Source: JAFGHJ01 sp964525555 (GTDB lineage Bacteria > Hydrothermota > UBA3072). From it: a stretch of 64,000 nt of DNA. The stretch is from assembly GCA_964525555.1 (NCBI GenBank), contig CAZGHN010000010.1, positions 27,971-91,970 of the forward strand. Direction: 5' to 3'. The notes beneath the pieces are model-generated. The model had not been told where the DNA came from, made no database searches, and saw only the letters and a program-made list of their open reading frames with translations. Position numbers and translations under genes: made by a program. Shown piece by piece: positions 25,022-33,829 of this stretch; within the stretch, counting starts at the first letter, position 1; each line of letters begins with the position of its first letter.

Positions 25022-26068
25022 ATGATTTTGATTTTGTTTGCGGTACCGGTGATTTTGCTTCATGGGCACCGTTCAGATGCAATTGACTCTTTAGCGACTA
25101 AAGTATGGTTACCCTATCAATTAAATCATCTTGAGCATCCCACGGTTTTCACTGAAATATTAGAGGAAAGGCATGGTGATTATAGAATAGGTAAAGATAT
25201 TTCAGGAGATTCTATTAGTTTTAATTCGAAATCTATTTTACCTTCACAAAAGGGAGAAAATCTGATATTTAATTTTTCTTATTACACAGGCAGGCCTTCT
25301 GTAATCGGAGACGGACAGCTTTTGCCGGCTAATGAAAAATACAGAGAAGAGTATGTTAAAAATCTTGAAAAAGGCAGTTATTCAGAGGAGTTGTCTGTTT
25401 TTGTAAAAAAAGTACTCGTTTCTGTTTATGGAGATGATTGGATGAAGAAAAAAGAGGCAAAAGTTAACTTTGTTGCACATTGTATGGGAGGTATAGTACT
25501 TCGATATGCAATAAAATTTTTAAATATTCCCGGGACAGAAGTAAAATTTAAGGACGTGACCGAAAAGATTTGTTATGTTGCTTCTCCTAACAATGGTTTT
25601 CACAATCAACTTTTTGGCGTAGAGGCTCTTACCGGCGATTTACAGTGGCAAAAATTTGGTGAGGATTTAGAGATGAATGTCCCTCCTTCCAGGTTGAAAA
25701 TCTGTAGAGATATTGAGTTTTATTCAAAAAATAATGAAACAGGTACTTTTTGTGAGTTAATAGGTACTGATAATCTTGGGGTGGAGAGTATCAATATTTA
25801 CGGAACTCGAAATCATTTTCGAATCAGGCTTTTCTTTGGAGTTAGTTTTTCTTTAGGTCCGGATGATGGAGATATATACTTTGAAGATACTTATATCAGA
25901 GGAATCGAAAATATTCCGGTGTATGCAAGTCATTCATACTCTCTCCCGCATAAAGCTAAAAGCTATTTTCTGTTTTCGGTGATTAATACGGGCTCGACGG
26001 GTGAATATGCCCTTACCTCAAACAGCGAAGTAAGGAAAATAATTAAATCTTTTATACTATCAAACTAA
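25022..26068 (+). CDS. Lipase-like alpha/beta hydrolase with Cys at the nucleophile position
   Basis: 348 aa. A short hydrophobic N-terminus runs directly into the oxyanion-hole motif VILLHGHRSD, as in secreted lipases. The nucleophile elbow reads VNFVAHCMGGIVLRYA: Cys154 (codon TGT) replaces the Ser of GHSMGG. ASPNNGF follows as in triacylglycerol lipases, and a late His (ASHSYSLPH) may complete the triad. Either a thiol hydrolase or a non-catalytic relative; substrate unknown. Confidence 0.75.
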   Translation: MILILFAVPVILLHGHRSDAIDSLATKVWLPYQLNHLEHPTVFTEILEERHGDYRIGKDISGDSISFNSKSILPSQKGENLIFNFSYYTGRPSVIGDGQLLPANEKYREEYVKNLEKGSYSEELSVFVKKVLVSVYGDDWMKKKEAKVNFVAHCMGGIVLRYAIKFLNIPGTEVKFKDVTEKICYVASPNNGFHNQLFGVEALTGDLQWQKFGEDLEMNVPPSRLKICRDIEFYSKNNETGTFCELIGTDNLGVESINIYGTRNHFRIRLFFGVSFSLGPDDGDIYFEDTYIRGIENIPVYASHSYSLPHKAKSYFLFSVINTGSTGEYALTSNSEVRKIIKSFILSN

Positions 26069-26073
26069 AAGCC

Positions 26074-27396
26074 TTAAAATTTAGTGCTTGAAATTTTCTT
26101 TTTTCTTCTATATTCCCAGACAAAGAGAGAAATGAAATAAAATAAATACAAGATGAGAATCTTTGAATTGTTTTTCGGTATTTTCAAAACTGTAAAAGGT
26201 ATTTTTTCTACTATTATCATAAATTTATTCATTGTAAATCCTATTAGGTAGACAAAGTTGCCTGTAATGTTACCCATAAAAGGAAACATTAAAAACAAAA
26301 GACAGCTGGAAATTAGAATTCCCGTCAGCGGTATAAGTATGAGATTTACAATTAATCCCATTAAAGGTATGTAGCCGAAGTAGTAAGTAGATAAAGGCAA
26401 TGTGCCAAGTTGTGCGCTTAGGGTTATCAAAAAGGGTATTATAATCCATTTCTTGAACCAATTGTTTGTAATTTTTTCCAAGGGTTTTTTAATAAAATTC
26501 AACATTATAAGGATAGAAAAAACTGCTATAAAGGATAGCTGGAAACTTATTCCAAATATACTCCTTGGCATAATTAGAACGATTAAAATGCCGGCGGATG
26601 AAAGGATGTTAAATGGATCAATGTTCTTTTCTCTGAATTCACCAATTACAAAAAACAGTAACATTATTGAAGCACGCAGGGTAGGCAAACGAAATCCTGT
26701 AAAAACAGCATACATTAAAACGAAAATTTCGGAAAGCAAAAAGGCTGGATTTCTTTTTAATTGTATCGCTTTAAGAAAAAGAAAAACTAAAGCGAAAACT
26801 ATGCCCGTATGTAATCCGCTAACTGCAAGGAGATGGGCAGCCCCACACGCTTGAAATCTTCTGTACATATAAGGAGGAAGAGAATTTCTCATGCCAAGCG
26901 TAATCGCAGAGCACATTTCTCCGATATCCCCAGGGAAATTTTTCTTTAATTTTCTATCAAGAGAGTTTCGAAGAGAAAACAGCTTGTTTAAAAAAGTTGC
27001 TGAGGATTTGTTTGATTTTGTATCTACCAATTTAAAAAACCCGATATCTTTTACGAAAATTCCGCTGCCTTTAACAAGATCACCGGCATTCGCCGGGAGG
27101 CTTGAATATAACTCTCCCCAAAAAGGGTCTATGATTCTGTTATCTAAGTAGATTCCTCGAAAGAATATACGTTTTCCTATTACTGGAGTACGAGATTTTT
27201 GATAGATACCTGCAGTGAGGAATAGAACAAGAATCAGTAAGATATCTGTTTTTCTTACAAAATATCCGAAAGCGGCGAGTGAAAAACCCGTTAAAAGTAT
27301 TCTAATGTCAATAAATGCACCAGAATAAAGACCGGCTAATAAGATAATAAACGTAGTAAAAGCCGGTCTTTTTTTTAAAGTTTTATTTATATCCAT
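26074..27396 (-). CDS. comEC: ComEC/Rec2-family membrane protein
   Basis: 440 aa. Two to three helices at the N-terminus, a short soluble segment (about 75-125) where the OB-like domain would be, then the polytopic Competence domain with its hallmark AHLLAVSGLHTGI near residue 188 and LPTLRASIMLLFF near 233. The C-terminal metallo-beta-lactamase domain of full-length ComEC (700+ aa) is absent. Likely DNA-uptake channel of the short type. Convergent with the lipase-like gene (5-bp gap). Confidence 0.85.
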   Translation of the reverse strand: MDINKTLKKRPAFTTFIILLAGLYSGAFIDIRILLTGFSLAAFGYFVRKTDILLILVLFLTAGIYQKSRTPVIGKRIFFRGIYLDNRIIDPFWGELYSSLPANAGDLVKGSGIFVKDIGFFKLVDTKSNKSSATFLNKLFSLRNSLDRKLKKNFPGDIGEMCSAITLGMRNSLPPYMYRRFQACGAAHLLAVSGLHTGIVFALVFLFLKAIQLKRNPAFLLSEIFVLMYAVFTGFRLPTLRASIMLLFFVIGEFREKNIDPFNILSSAGILIVLIMPRSIFGISFQLSFIAVFSILIMLNFIKKPLEKITNNWFKKWIIIPFLITLSAQLGTLPLSTYYFGYIPLMGLIVNLILIPLTGILISSCLLFLMFPFMGNITGNFVYLIGFTMNKFMIIVEKIPFTVLKIPKNNSKILILYLFYFISLFVWEYRRKKKISSTKF

Positions 27397-27438
27397 TTTG
27401 TGCTAAGATATTTATTTGTTGAAAAAGGGGGAAAGTTG

Positions 27439-28062
27439 TTATTTTTTAAAGAATTTTCTTATGCCTGTATGATTTTTTAGTTCCTCCATAAATTTTCTTG
27501 CAGTCATATTATTTCTATCAAGTTTCAGGACTTTTTTTGTGTATGAAAGTGCATTATTGTATTTTCCCAGTTTTGCATAACATTTGGCAAGATTAAAATT
27601 ATGCTCTGCTGTATCTTCGTTTACTACTGCTTCTAAGCATAAGTCCAGTCCTTTATTGTCTCTTCCGGAGAGAATTAGAGATAACCCATAATAACTTTTA
27701 AAAGTTTCGTTGTTTTGTTCAAGGAGAAAAGCTTTTCTGAAATACTTAGTTGCCCGCATCGGATCTGCTAAAAGGTATCTCATTCCTTGTTCAAATAATT
27801 TTTTTCTGCTATTTCTTCTGTCTTTTTCCTGATCTTCTTCAAAAATACCGAGAGCACATTCTCTGATATATTTACTTCTTGAATCCTGGTCTCTTAAGGT
27901 AAGGTATGCTTTTGTGATTTTTAAAAAATACGGAAGGAGCTGCACGGCTTTTTCTTCCTCTAAATGGTCGGGATGGTATTTGGCAGCAAGTTTGTAATAG
28001 GCTTTTTTTATTTCCTGGTCGGTCGCATCTTTTGTAACTCCTAATATTTCGAAATACTCCAT
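27439..28062 (-). CDS. J-domain protein with TPR repeats
   Basis: 207 aa. Residues 1-65 are a J-domain with the HPD tripeptide (KYHPDHLEEE), which stimulates DnaK-type ATPases. Residues about 95-200 hold TPR-like helices (YFRKAFLLEQNNETF, NFNLAKCYAKLGKYNNALSYTKKVLKLDRN). It lacks the G/F and zinc regions of DnaJ, so it is a dedicated co-chaperone. ATG directly follows a -10 box. Confidence 0.88.
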   Translation of the reverse strand: MEYFEILGVTKDATDQEIKKAYYKLAAKYHPDHLEEEKAVQLLPYFLKITKAYLTLRDQDSRSKYIRECALGIFEEDQEKDRRNSRKKLFEQGMRYLLADPMRATKYFRKAFLLEQNNETFKSYYGLSLILSGRDNKGLDLCLEAVVNEDTAEHNFNLAKCYAKLGKYNNALSYTKKVLKLDRNNMTARKFMEELKNHTGIRKFFKK

Positions 28063-28068
28063 ACTTTA

Positions 28069-28096
28069 ATTTTAAAGATGTCGTAAAAAAAGTCAA
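28069..28096 (-). promoter_or_regulatory. Leaderless-type promoter of the J-domain gene
   Basis: Minus strand: TTGACT (28096-28091), 16 bp, TAAAAT (28074-28069), 6 bases, ATG at 28062. Identical geometry to the msbA promoter. Confidence 0.65.
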
Positions 28097-28203
28097 GGGT
28101 TTTTAGCGTATAGCTTTTATACCTTTACAATTCAATTAATCTTTTTAGAAAATTAAACGTTAAAAAATTAAAAAGCAAAATGACATATGACAAGAAGTCA
28201 AGT

Positions 28204-28257
28204 TTTTGGCTGTTAACTTTTAGCTTTTTTAAAAAAGCTAAAAGTTAACAGCCAAAA
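28204..28257. repeat. Perfect 54-bp palindrome
   Basis: 27-base arms with no spacer, centred between 28230 and 28231; left arm contains TTGGCTGTTAACTTTTAGC, and right arm is its exact complement. Each arm is a copy of the AGCTAAAAG-type intergenic word, so this is a head-to-head pair. It could extrude as a cruciform or fold as a long RNA hairpin; neither end has a strong U-tract, so termination is doubtful. Confidence 0.95.
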
Positions 28258-28315
28258 GCGAAGAGCTAGTTTATTGTTTTTAAAGTTTTCAATAGCTTTG
28301 CAGTCAATTTAAACC

Positions 28316-28350
28316 TTGACTATTCAACCGTTTTTAGTAAATTACTAAAA
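28316..28350 (+). promoter_or_regulatory. Promoter with overlapping palindromic operator
   Basis: TTGACT (28316-28321), 16 bp, TAAATT (28338-28343). The 19-bp inverted repeat TTTTAGTAAATTACTAAAA (28332-28350) covers the -10 and the expected start point, a classic repressor site. The regulator is not in the window. Confidence 0.6.
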
Positions 28351-28361
28351 AAGGAGGCTTG

Positions 28362-28469
28362 ATGAAGGGGAAAATAGCAATGATTTCCTTCTATGTGCCT
28401 AATGCTGTATCTTCGGCAAGCTATTTTAGAAATAATAAAGCAGAGTTTAAAGGAAAAGCGGCTTCTTGA
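28362..28469 (+). CDS. Putative 35-aa peptide
   Basis: Short ORF with an excellent ribosome site (AAGGAGG, 5 bases before ATG) and its own promoter/operator just upstream. Product starts MKGKIAMISFYVPNAVSSAS and ends in a basic, Lys-rich tail; no transmembrane segment is evident. Stop TGA at 28467-28469, 80 bp before pyrR. It could be a real small protein or a leader whose translation affects pyr expression; no homologue is recognised. Confidence 0.5.
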   Translation: MKGKIAMISFYVPNAVSSASYFRNNKAEFKGKAAS

Positions 28470-28548
28470 TATCTTTGTATATGTTTAGTTCTGAAAATCT
28501 TAAAATTATAACTCTTAATTGTATTTTTCTCTTCTTTTTTCCCGACAA

Positions 28549-29112
28549 ATGAATGTAAAATTTAAAGAAAAAAAGATTTTAATGGATAAAAAAGAGATGG
28601 CAAGCACCATCGAAAGACTATCCTCTGAAATACTGAAGGACAATCCTGACATTAAATCTTTATGTATTATTGGAATTAGAAAAAGAGGAGATATATTAGC
28701 TGAAAGAATCGCTAATAATTTAAAAAGAATGACTTCGTGGGAGATAAAAGTTGGAGTGCTTGATATTACATTGTATAGGGATGATTTAACGATATATGGG
28801 CCGAAGCCTATTATTGGTTCTACTAATTTCCCTTGTTCGATTGAAGGTAAAGAAGTTCTGTTGGTTGATGACGTTATTTACACTGGACGAACTATAAGAT
28901 CTGCACTTGACGAAATAATAGATTATGGAAGACCTATCAGTGTGAAGTTGGCTGTTATGGTCAATAGGGGAGGAAGAGAACTACCTATTTCTCCGGACTA
29001 CATAGGAATTTCAGTTAAGCTTAGGAAAAAAGAAGAGGTTCAAGTTTTACTTAAGGAAACAGATAAAGAAGATTCGATCAAGATAATAGAGGTTAATAAT
29101 GAGTCTGGATAG
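28549..29112 (+). CDS. pyrR: PyrR, pyr-operon regulator / uracil phosphoribosyltransferase family
   Basis: 187 aa of the type I phosphoribosyltransferase fold; PRPP loop VLLVDDVIYTGRTIRSAL near residue 105 and DITLYRDD near 70 are typical of PyrR. PyrR senses UMP and binds pyr mRNA; no obvious PyrR-type anti-antiterminator was seen here, so it may act otherwise or only as UPRTase. The ATG at 28549 is preferred to an upstream in-frame TTG (28519); no clear ribosome site precedes it. First gene of a six-gene overlapping operon. Confidence 0.9.
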   Translation: MNVKFKEKKILMDKKEMASTIERLSSEILKDNPDIKSLCIIGIRKRGDILAERIANNLKRMTSWEIKVGVLDITLYRDDLTIYGPKPIIGSTNFPCSIEGKEVLLVDDVIYTGRTIRSALDEIIDYGRPISVKLAVMVNRGGRELPISPDYIGISVKLRKKEEVQVLLKETDKEDSIKIIEVNNESG

Positions 29113-30040
29113 GAAGGACTTACTGGGTATTACGGATCTAACAAAAGGTGAAATTAACGGGATTTTGACAACTGCTGAATATATGGAAGAAATTCTTAAA
29201 AGGCCAATAAAGAAAGCTCCAACACTCAGAGGTATAACAGTAGCAAATCTTTTCTTTGAACCAAGCACAAGGACATTAAATTCTTTTGTCCTTGCAGAAA
29301 AGAGACTTTCCGCGGATTCCATTAATTTTTCGGCTGCTTCTTCATCGGTTTTAAAAGGTGAAACTCTGCTTGATACTGCAAAAAACATACAAGCAATGGA
29401 AGTTGATATATTGGTAGTGCGTCATTCTGCACCGGGAACCCCACATTTTTTAGCAAGTAGACTCGAAGCATCTATAATAAATGCAGGAGATGGTTGTCAT
29501 GAACACCCTACACAGGCATTATTGGACATTATGACTATAAGGAAGAAATTTTCTACCCTTAAAAATTTGAAAGTTGCTATTATTGGCGATGTAAAACATT
29601 CAAGAGTGTCTCGCTCTTTGATCTCGGGGTTAAATAAAATGGGAGCTAATATAACAGTATGTGCGCCGCCTACTCTTCTTCCTCTTTGGTTGGAACCGTT
29701 TAATGTAGAATTTGAGTATAATTTAGAGAAAGCTCTTCCTGGAAAGGATATTCTCTATGTGCTAAGGATACAAAAGGAAAGACAGGAAGAGAGTTACTTG
29801 CCTTCTCTAAGGGAATATGTAAGAGACTATTCGATTACATATGAAAAACTTCAAAAATTTGCATCGAAGAAGGTAGTCATAATGCATCCTGGTCCGATTA
29901 ATAGAGGAGTAGAAATTGAATCGGGTATCGCTGATTCTGAGTATTCGCTTATATTAGATCAAGTGACTTCGGGGGTTGCCGTAAGAATGAGTATTCTTTA
30001 TCTCTTATCAAAAAGGAAGATAGATGGGCTTAAAGATTAA
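29099..30040 (+). CDS. pyrB: Aspartate carbamoyltransferase catalytic subunit
   Basis: 313 aa. Carbamoyl-phosphate site FEPSTRTLNSF near residue 54 (ST-R-T), HPTQALLDIMTI near 141 and HPGPINRGVEI near 262. Makes carbamoyl-aspartate, the first committed pyrimidine step. The pyrI regulatory gene is not in the window. ATG overlaps the pyrR 3' end by 14 bp. Confidence 0.97.
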   Translation: MSLDRKDLLGITDLTKGEINGILTTAEYMEEILKRPIKKAPTLRGITVANLFFEPSTRTLNSFVLAEKRLSADSINFSAASSSVLKGETLLDTAKNIQAMEVDILVVRHSAPGTPHFLASRLEASIINAGDGCHEHPTQALLDIMTIRKKFSTLKNLKVAIIGDVKHSRVSRSLISGLNKMGANITVCAPPTLLPLWLEPFNVEFEYNLEKALPGKDILYVLRIQKERQEESYLPSLREYVRDYSITYEKLQKFASKKVVIMHPGPINRGVEIESGIADSEYSLILDQVTSGVAVRMSILYLLSKRKIDGLKD

Positions 30041-31298
30041 AAACGTTCATCTTTTTGACCCTTTAAATGGGATTGATGAAATTGGGACCCTTTTTATAGA
30101 GAAGGGTAAAGTGGTAAAAAAGATAAAAGCTTCCAATGTGAAAGAAATGGATGGAAAAGGATTGTGTGTTTTTCCTGGTTTTATCGATGTTCACTCTCAC
30201 TTTCGAGAGCCCGGTTATGAAGATGCAGAAACTATAGAAACCGGGTCAAGGGCTGCAGTTAAGGGGGGATATTCAACTGTTTGCGTAATGCCAAATACCG
30301 AACCTCCGATTGATAACGAAGGAGTCGCAGGTTTCATAATTGAGAAAAGTGAAGATGTAGGTCTATGCAGAGTTTTTCCAATAGGTACCGTTACTAGGAA
30401 AAGAGAAGGCAAAGAGCTTTCTGAAATGGCGTCTCTTTATAAAGCTGGTTGTATTGCCTTTAGTGATGATGGAATTTGTGTTGAAAATGGTTCTCTGATG
30501 CGTAATGCTTTGGAATATTCCAAGCTAATAGACGTACCTATAATTGACCATCCTGAGGATTTCAATCTTTCTCTTAAAGGACAAATGCACGAGGGTGCTG
30601 TTTCAACCGAATTGGGTTTTAGAGGAATACCGGATGTATCTGAATCTGCTGTTGTTGCAAGGGATATTCTTCTGGCTAAATTTACCCGGGCAAGACTGCA
30701 TCTGGCGCATATATCAACCGCCGATTCTGTTAAGCTAATAAGGGATTGGAAGAATGATAAGATAACAGCGGAAGTTACACCACATCATTTGCTTTTAACG
30801 GATGAAGAGATCAGAGGATTTGACTCTAACAAGAAAATGAAACCTCCCTTAAGAACGAAATTTGATGTTGGAGTTCTTCGGAAAGCAATTAAAAATAGAT
30901 TAATAAAAATTATAGCAAGTGATCATGCTCCACATCCCGATTATAAAAAAGAACTTGAGTTTTCGGAAGCCTCTTTTGGTGTAACAGGATTGGAAACTTG
31001 TTTTTCAGCTTTGTATACAGAATTGGTCGAAAAAGGAATACTTGATTTAGGTGTATTAATTGAATCTATGACGGTTGAACCTTCCAGAACTTTTAATTTA
31101 CCATTAGGAGAAATAAAAGAGGGGGCAATGGCCGATTTTGTTATTATCGACTTAAAGGGTAAGTGGACAGTTAATTCAGAAGATTTAGCTTCCAAATCGA
31201 AAAACTCTGCTTTTTTGGGGCGAAGATTATATGGAGTTGTTAAATATTGCATAGTGAACGGAAAAATAGTTTATAATGATGGAGAATTTAGCAATTAA
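30024..31298 (+). CDS. pyrC: Dihydroorotase
   Basis: 424-aa amidohydrolase (type I DHOase). Zinc motif DVHSHFREPG at about residues 54-63, KGGYSTVCVMPNTEPPID near 82, HPED near 172, HLAHIST near 225, and the catalytic Asp in IASDHAPH near 300 are intact. Closes carbamoyl-aspartate to dihydroorotate. Overlaps pyrB by 17 bp. Confidence 0.96.
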   Translation: MGLKIKNVHLFDPLNGIDEIGTLFIEKGKVVKKIKASNVKEMDGKGLCVFPGFIDVHSHFREPGYEDAETIETGSRAAVKGGYSTVCVMPNTEPPIDNEGVAGFIIEKSEDVGLCRVFPIGTVTRKREGKELSEMASLYKAGCIAFSDDGICVENGSLMRNALEYSKLIDVPIIDHPEDFNLSLKGQMHEGAVSTELGFRGIPDVSESAVVARDILLAKFTRARLHLAHISTADSVKLIRDWKNDKITAEVTPHHLLLTDEEIRGFDSNKKMKPPLRTKFDVGVLRKAIKNRLIKIIASDHAPHPDYKKELEFSEASFGVTGLETCFSALYTELVEKGILDLGVLIESMTVEPSRTFNLPLGEIKEGAMADFVIIDLKGKWTVNSEDLASKSKNSAFLGRRLYGVVKYCIVNGKIVYNDGEFSN

Positions 31299-31303
31299 TT
31301 AAA

Positions 31304-33829
31304 ATGGAAACTAAATTTAATCCCACATTTTTAGAATTAGCCAGTACTTTTGAAAGTAAACTTCTTGATATACTTGAAGAGAACGTTGGAGAAAAAAGTC
31401 GGTTTGAACACTATAGAAATCTTCTCATCAGATATCTCAAATCAAGAACAATCAAAACTACTTTTTCCGATTTTATTAAAGAGCATAGATGCAAAATATT
31501 TGTTGAAGTTACGGGTGAGGATATAGCTTATCTCAGGGATATATTTACTAGATTGAAAGAGGACAAATTATATAAAAAAGATAAGAAATTCTTAAATGAT
31601 CTATTCCTCAACGCTTTGGATAAAGGAGATCATTATTTTATAATATTATTGTCGGCTTTAATCAATTTATATCCATCCGAATTGGCGGAGGATTTGCCTA
31701 CTTCCAGTTTTATTGGTAAGAGTTTGATTAATGTTATAATAGAAGGAATGCCTGAAAATAAGATAAAACCTCTTGCAAGATTAATGATAAAAGAACCTTT
31801 ATTTTTAGGGGTTCCCTCTCAGAATATAAACATAAGTGATTTAAGTCCTTTTCTTGCTCATTATGGATTAACACCATCTGTATTTATTAGAATACATGAT
31901 ATTTTGATAGAGGATTTTACGGAGAGAGAATCTGGTGATATAATATCTCTTGCTAAGAATTCCGAAATGACGAATACTCAGACTTTAAGGAATTTTCCTT
32001 TCGCAGATTTCTTTGTACCATCCAGCAATACTTTGCAGGCTTTAGCCAAGATAGCATCTCAGAAAGCTGCGAAAGCAAAGAAAAAATTGATGGATAGGGA
32101 TAGGAATCTTGATAGCAAAGACATGAAGGTTCGAGAAGAAACCCACAAATTTCTACAAAAAAGTCTTAATAAGTTTCAATCTCTTATAGATGTTAAAAGT
32201 AAAGACTTATCCATTGTACTAAAAAATACTCAGGAAGAGATTACAAAGCTTGAAGAAACTTTGAAGCTGCATCTCCGTATGGTTCAAGAACTTAATGGTT
32301 CGGCTTCATCCTTAAAGAATGAAATAGATCAAAATAAGGTTCTTCTTAATATTAAGCCTCAAGACATAACTGCTTTGTTGCCGCCTGCTCCGTCCTGGTC
32401 AATTGAGAAAATGGTGATAGAGTTCTGGCATGCTCAGCCATTTCTCGCTATTATAAGCCCTGCTTCCGAGAAAGCTATAATTCATTTTCTTAGGAAAACA
32501 GAAAGAGCTACTAAAGACAATCAAGTTTTTTCCAAGTTAAGCACCGGTCGCAAAAGATCTTTTTGGCCGGATACCCATAAAGTAATATATAATTATAAAT
32601 TAGTTTTTTATGAAGTCCTTGAAGCTATATTTGTTCGCCATCTTATTAGTAATATTGTAGAAATATGGCCACCTTCGGTAGATTTTGATAATCCAAGGTC
32701 AAGGACAATAGCTGACAAGAAAATTCATCTTATAGGTTTAGATCTCCTACCGAGAGGCAAATTTTACCGATTTTCTAAGAGTGGAAAAATCAAGCCTAAT
32801 ATAGATAAAGAGCATTTAGAATCAAAGGCTGAGCTTTCAAAGATCCTTCGGAAGAAATTTTCTTCTCTTGTTTCCACCCTCGTTTATGATATAAGAGGGT
32901 CTACTTTTATGTCTCACCGATTAAAAGACGCAGAAAGAGAAAGGTCAATACTTTCACTCTTTCAATCCCGTATTTTTGAAGCTGCCAAAAGAGGTTCTTC
33001 TTTTATATTAAAAGATACTGGTGACGGTGGTATTCTCTGGTTCGGGAGCAATTCCCAAAAACTTTACAAGAATATTTATAAAACCTCCACCACAAGATCA
33101 GGTTCAATTGTGCGTTATTCTACAGCTCTTGAAGATGAATTCAATCTTTTACCTCATTTAAACAGCGGAGAGATGGCGGTAAGGACTGCTTTAAATATGG
33201 TCAAGTCCGCCGAGAAATTCGTTAAAGAGAATTATGTTAAATACCGAGGTTGGTTTGGGGAGATAACGGAAAAGGAAATTTTTCATGAGGGAATTACTTA
33301 TGCCTTGCTTCCACCCCAGTTTAAATCTTTATTTAGGCTGGGTGTTGGAATCTCTAGCGGAAATCCCGGAAAGGATCTCATATTTACTCCTAATGCTTTC
33401 GGTGATCCGGATTTGAACGGAATGCTTGTTGATGAGGCGGCGCTTCTTTCTTCAGGGAGAAGTCCTGAGAGGTCTGTTATTCTTATTGATGACAGTACCT
33501 TAATAAATCTTATGCTTAATTCCGATAATTATTTATGTGTATCTTCTCTTGAGAACGGAGATACTGAGAAAGAAATTATGAATAAATTGCTTTATCTCTT
33601 AAAATCAGAGGATAAAGATCGTTCTTTTTTCTTTGATGGATTTAGCGTTTCCCCGGTAGGCATTTATCATTTAGACGAACAAGACAAAAGAAAAGCTTTA
33701 AAATTCGATATTCCCAAAGATTTTAAACTTTCAATAAATGAAAATGGCGAGCTTGAGAGCAAAAAGGAAAGGATTAAAATTATATATGAAGTTTTGCCGG
33801 AAGAAAAGGATGAAAAAGATGAAACGTAA
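31304..33829 (+). CDS. Large protein with C-terminal class III nucleotidyl cyclase-like domain
   Basis: 841 aa, cytosolic by composition. Residues 1-250 are helical and unrecognised; about 255-350 is a lysine/glutamate-rich coiled coil; a globular stretch follows; and about 515-760 resembles a class III cyclase: VYDIRGSTFMS near 526 (first metal Asp), KDTGDGGILWF near 569 (Lys and second metal Asp) and FGDPDLNGMLVDEA near 697. The region that normally supplies transition-state Asn/Arg is altered and an insert separates the motifs, so activity is uncertain. Starts 5 bp after pyrC. Confidence 0.7.
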   Translation: METKFNPTFLELASTFESKLLDILEENVGEKSRFEHYRNLLIRYLKSRTIKTTFSDFIKEHRCKIFVEVTGEDIAYLRDIFTRLKEDKLYKKDKKFLNDLFLNALDKGDHYFIILLSALINLYPSELAEDLPTSSFIGKSLINVIIEGMPENKIKPLARLMIKEPLFLGVPSQNINISDLSPFLAHYGLTPSVFIRIHDILIEDFTERESGDIISLAKNSEMTNTQTLRNFPFADFFVPSSNTLQALAKIASQKAAKAKKKLMDRDRNLDSKDMKVREETHKFLQKSLNKFQSLIDVKSKDLSIVLKNTQEEITKLEETLKLHLRMVQELNGSASSLKNEIDQNKVLLNIKPQDITALLPPAPSWSIEKMVIEFWHAQPFLAIISPASEKAIIHFLRKTERATKDNQVFSKLSTGRKRSFWPDTHKVIYNYKLVFYEVLEAIFVRHLISNIVEIWPPSVDFDNPRSRTIADKKIHLIGLDLLPRGKFYRFSKSGKIKPNIDKEHLESKAELSKILRKKFSSLVSTLVYDIRGSTFMSHRLKDAERERSILSLFQSRIFEAAKRGSSFILKDTGDGGILWFGSNSQKLYKNIYKTSTTRSGSIVRYSTALEDEFNLLPHLNSGEMAVRTALNMVKSAEKFVKENYVKYRGWFGEITEKEIFHEGITYALLPPQFKSLFRLGVGISSGNPGKDLIFTPNAFGDPDLNGMLVDEAALLSSGRSPERSVILIDDSTLINLMLNSDNYLCVSSLENGDTEKEIMNKLLYLLKSEDKDRSFFFDGFSVSPVGIYHLDEQDKRKALKFDIPKDFKLSINENGELESKKERIKIIYEVLPEEKDEKDET

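Noticed and set aside
26402..26854. 150-codon plus-strand frame inside comEC
   Set aside because: Antisense shadow; the minus strand carries the ComEC AHLLAVSGLHTG motif in frame.
28204..28257. Rho-independent terminator
   Set aside because: No U-tract directly after the stem on either strand and the T/A run lies in the centre, not at the end.
31304..33829. Pycsar-like antiphage system (pyrimidine cyclase)
   Set aside because: The lysine before GD suggests adenine, there is no adjacent effector gene, and the gene is embedded in a biosynthetic operon.
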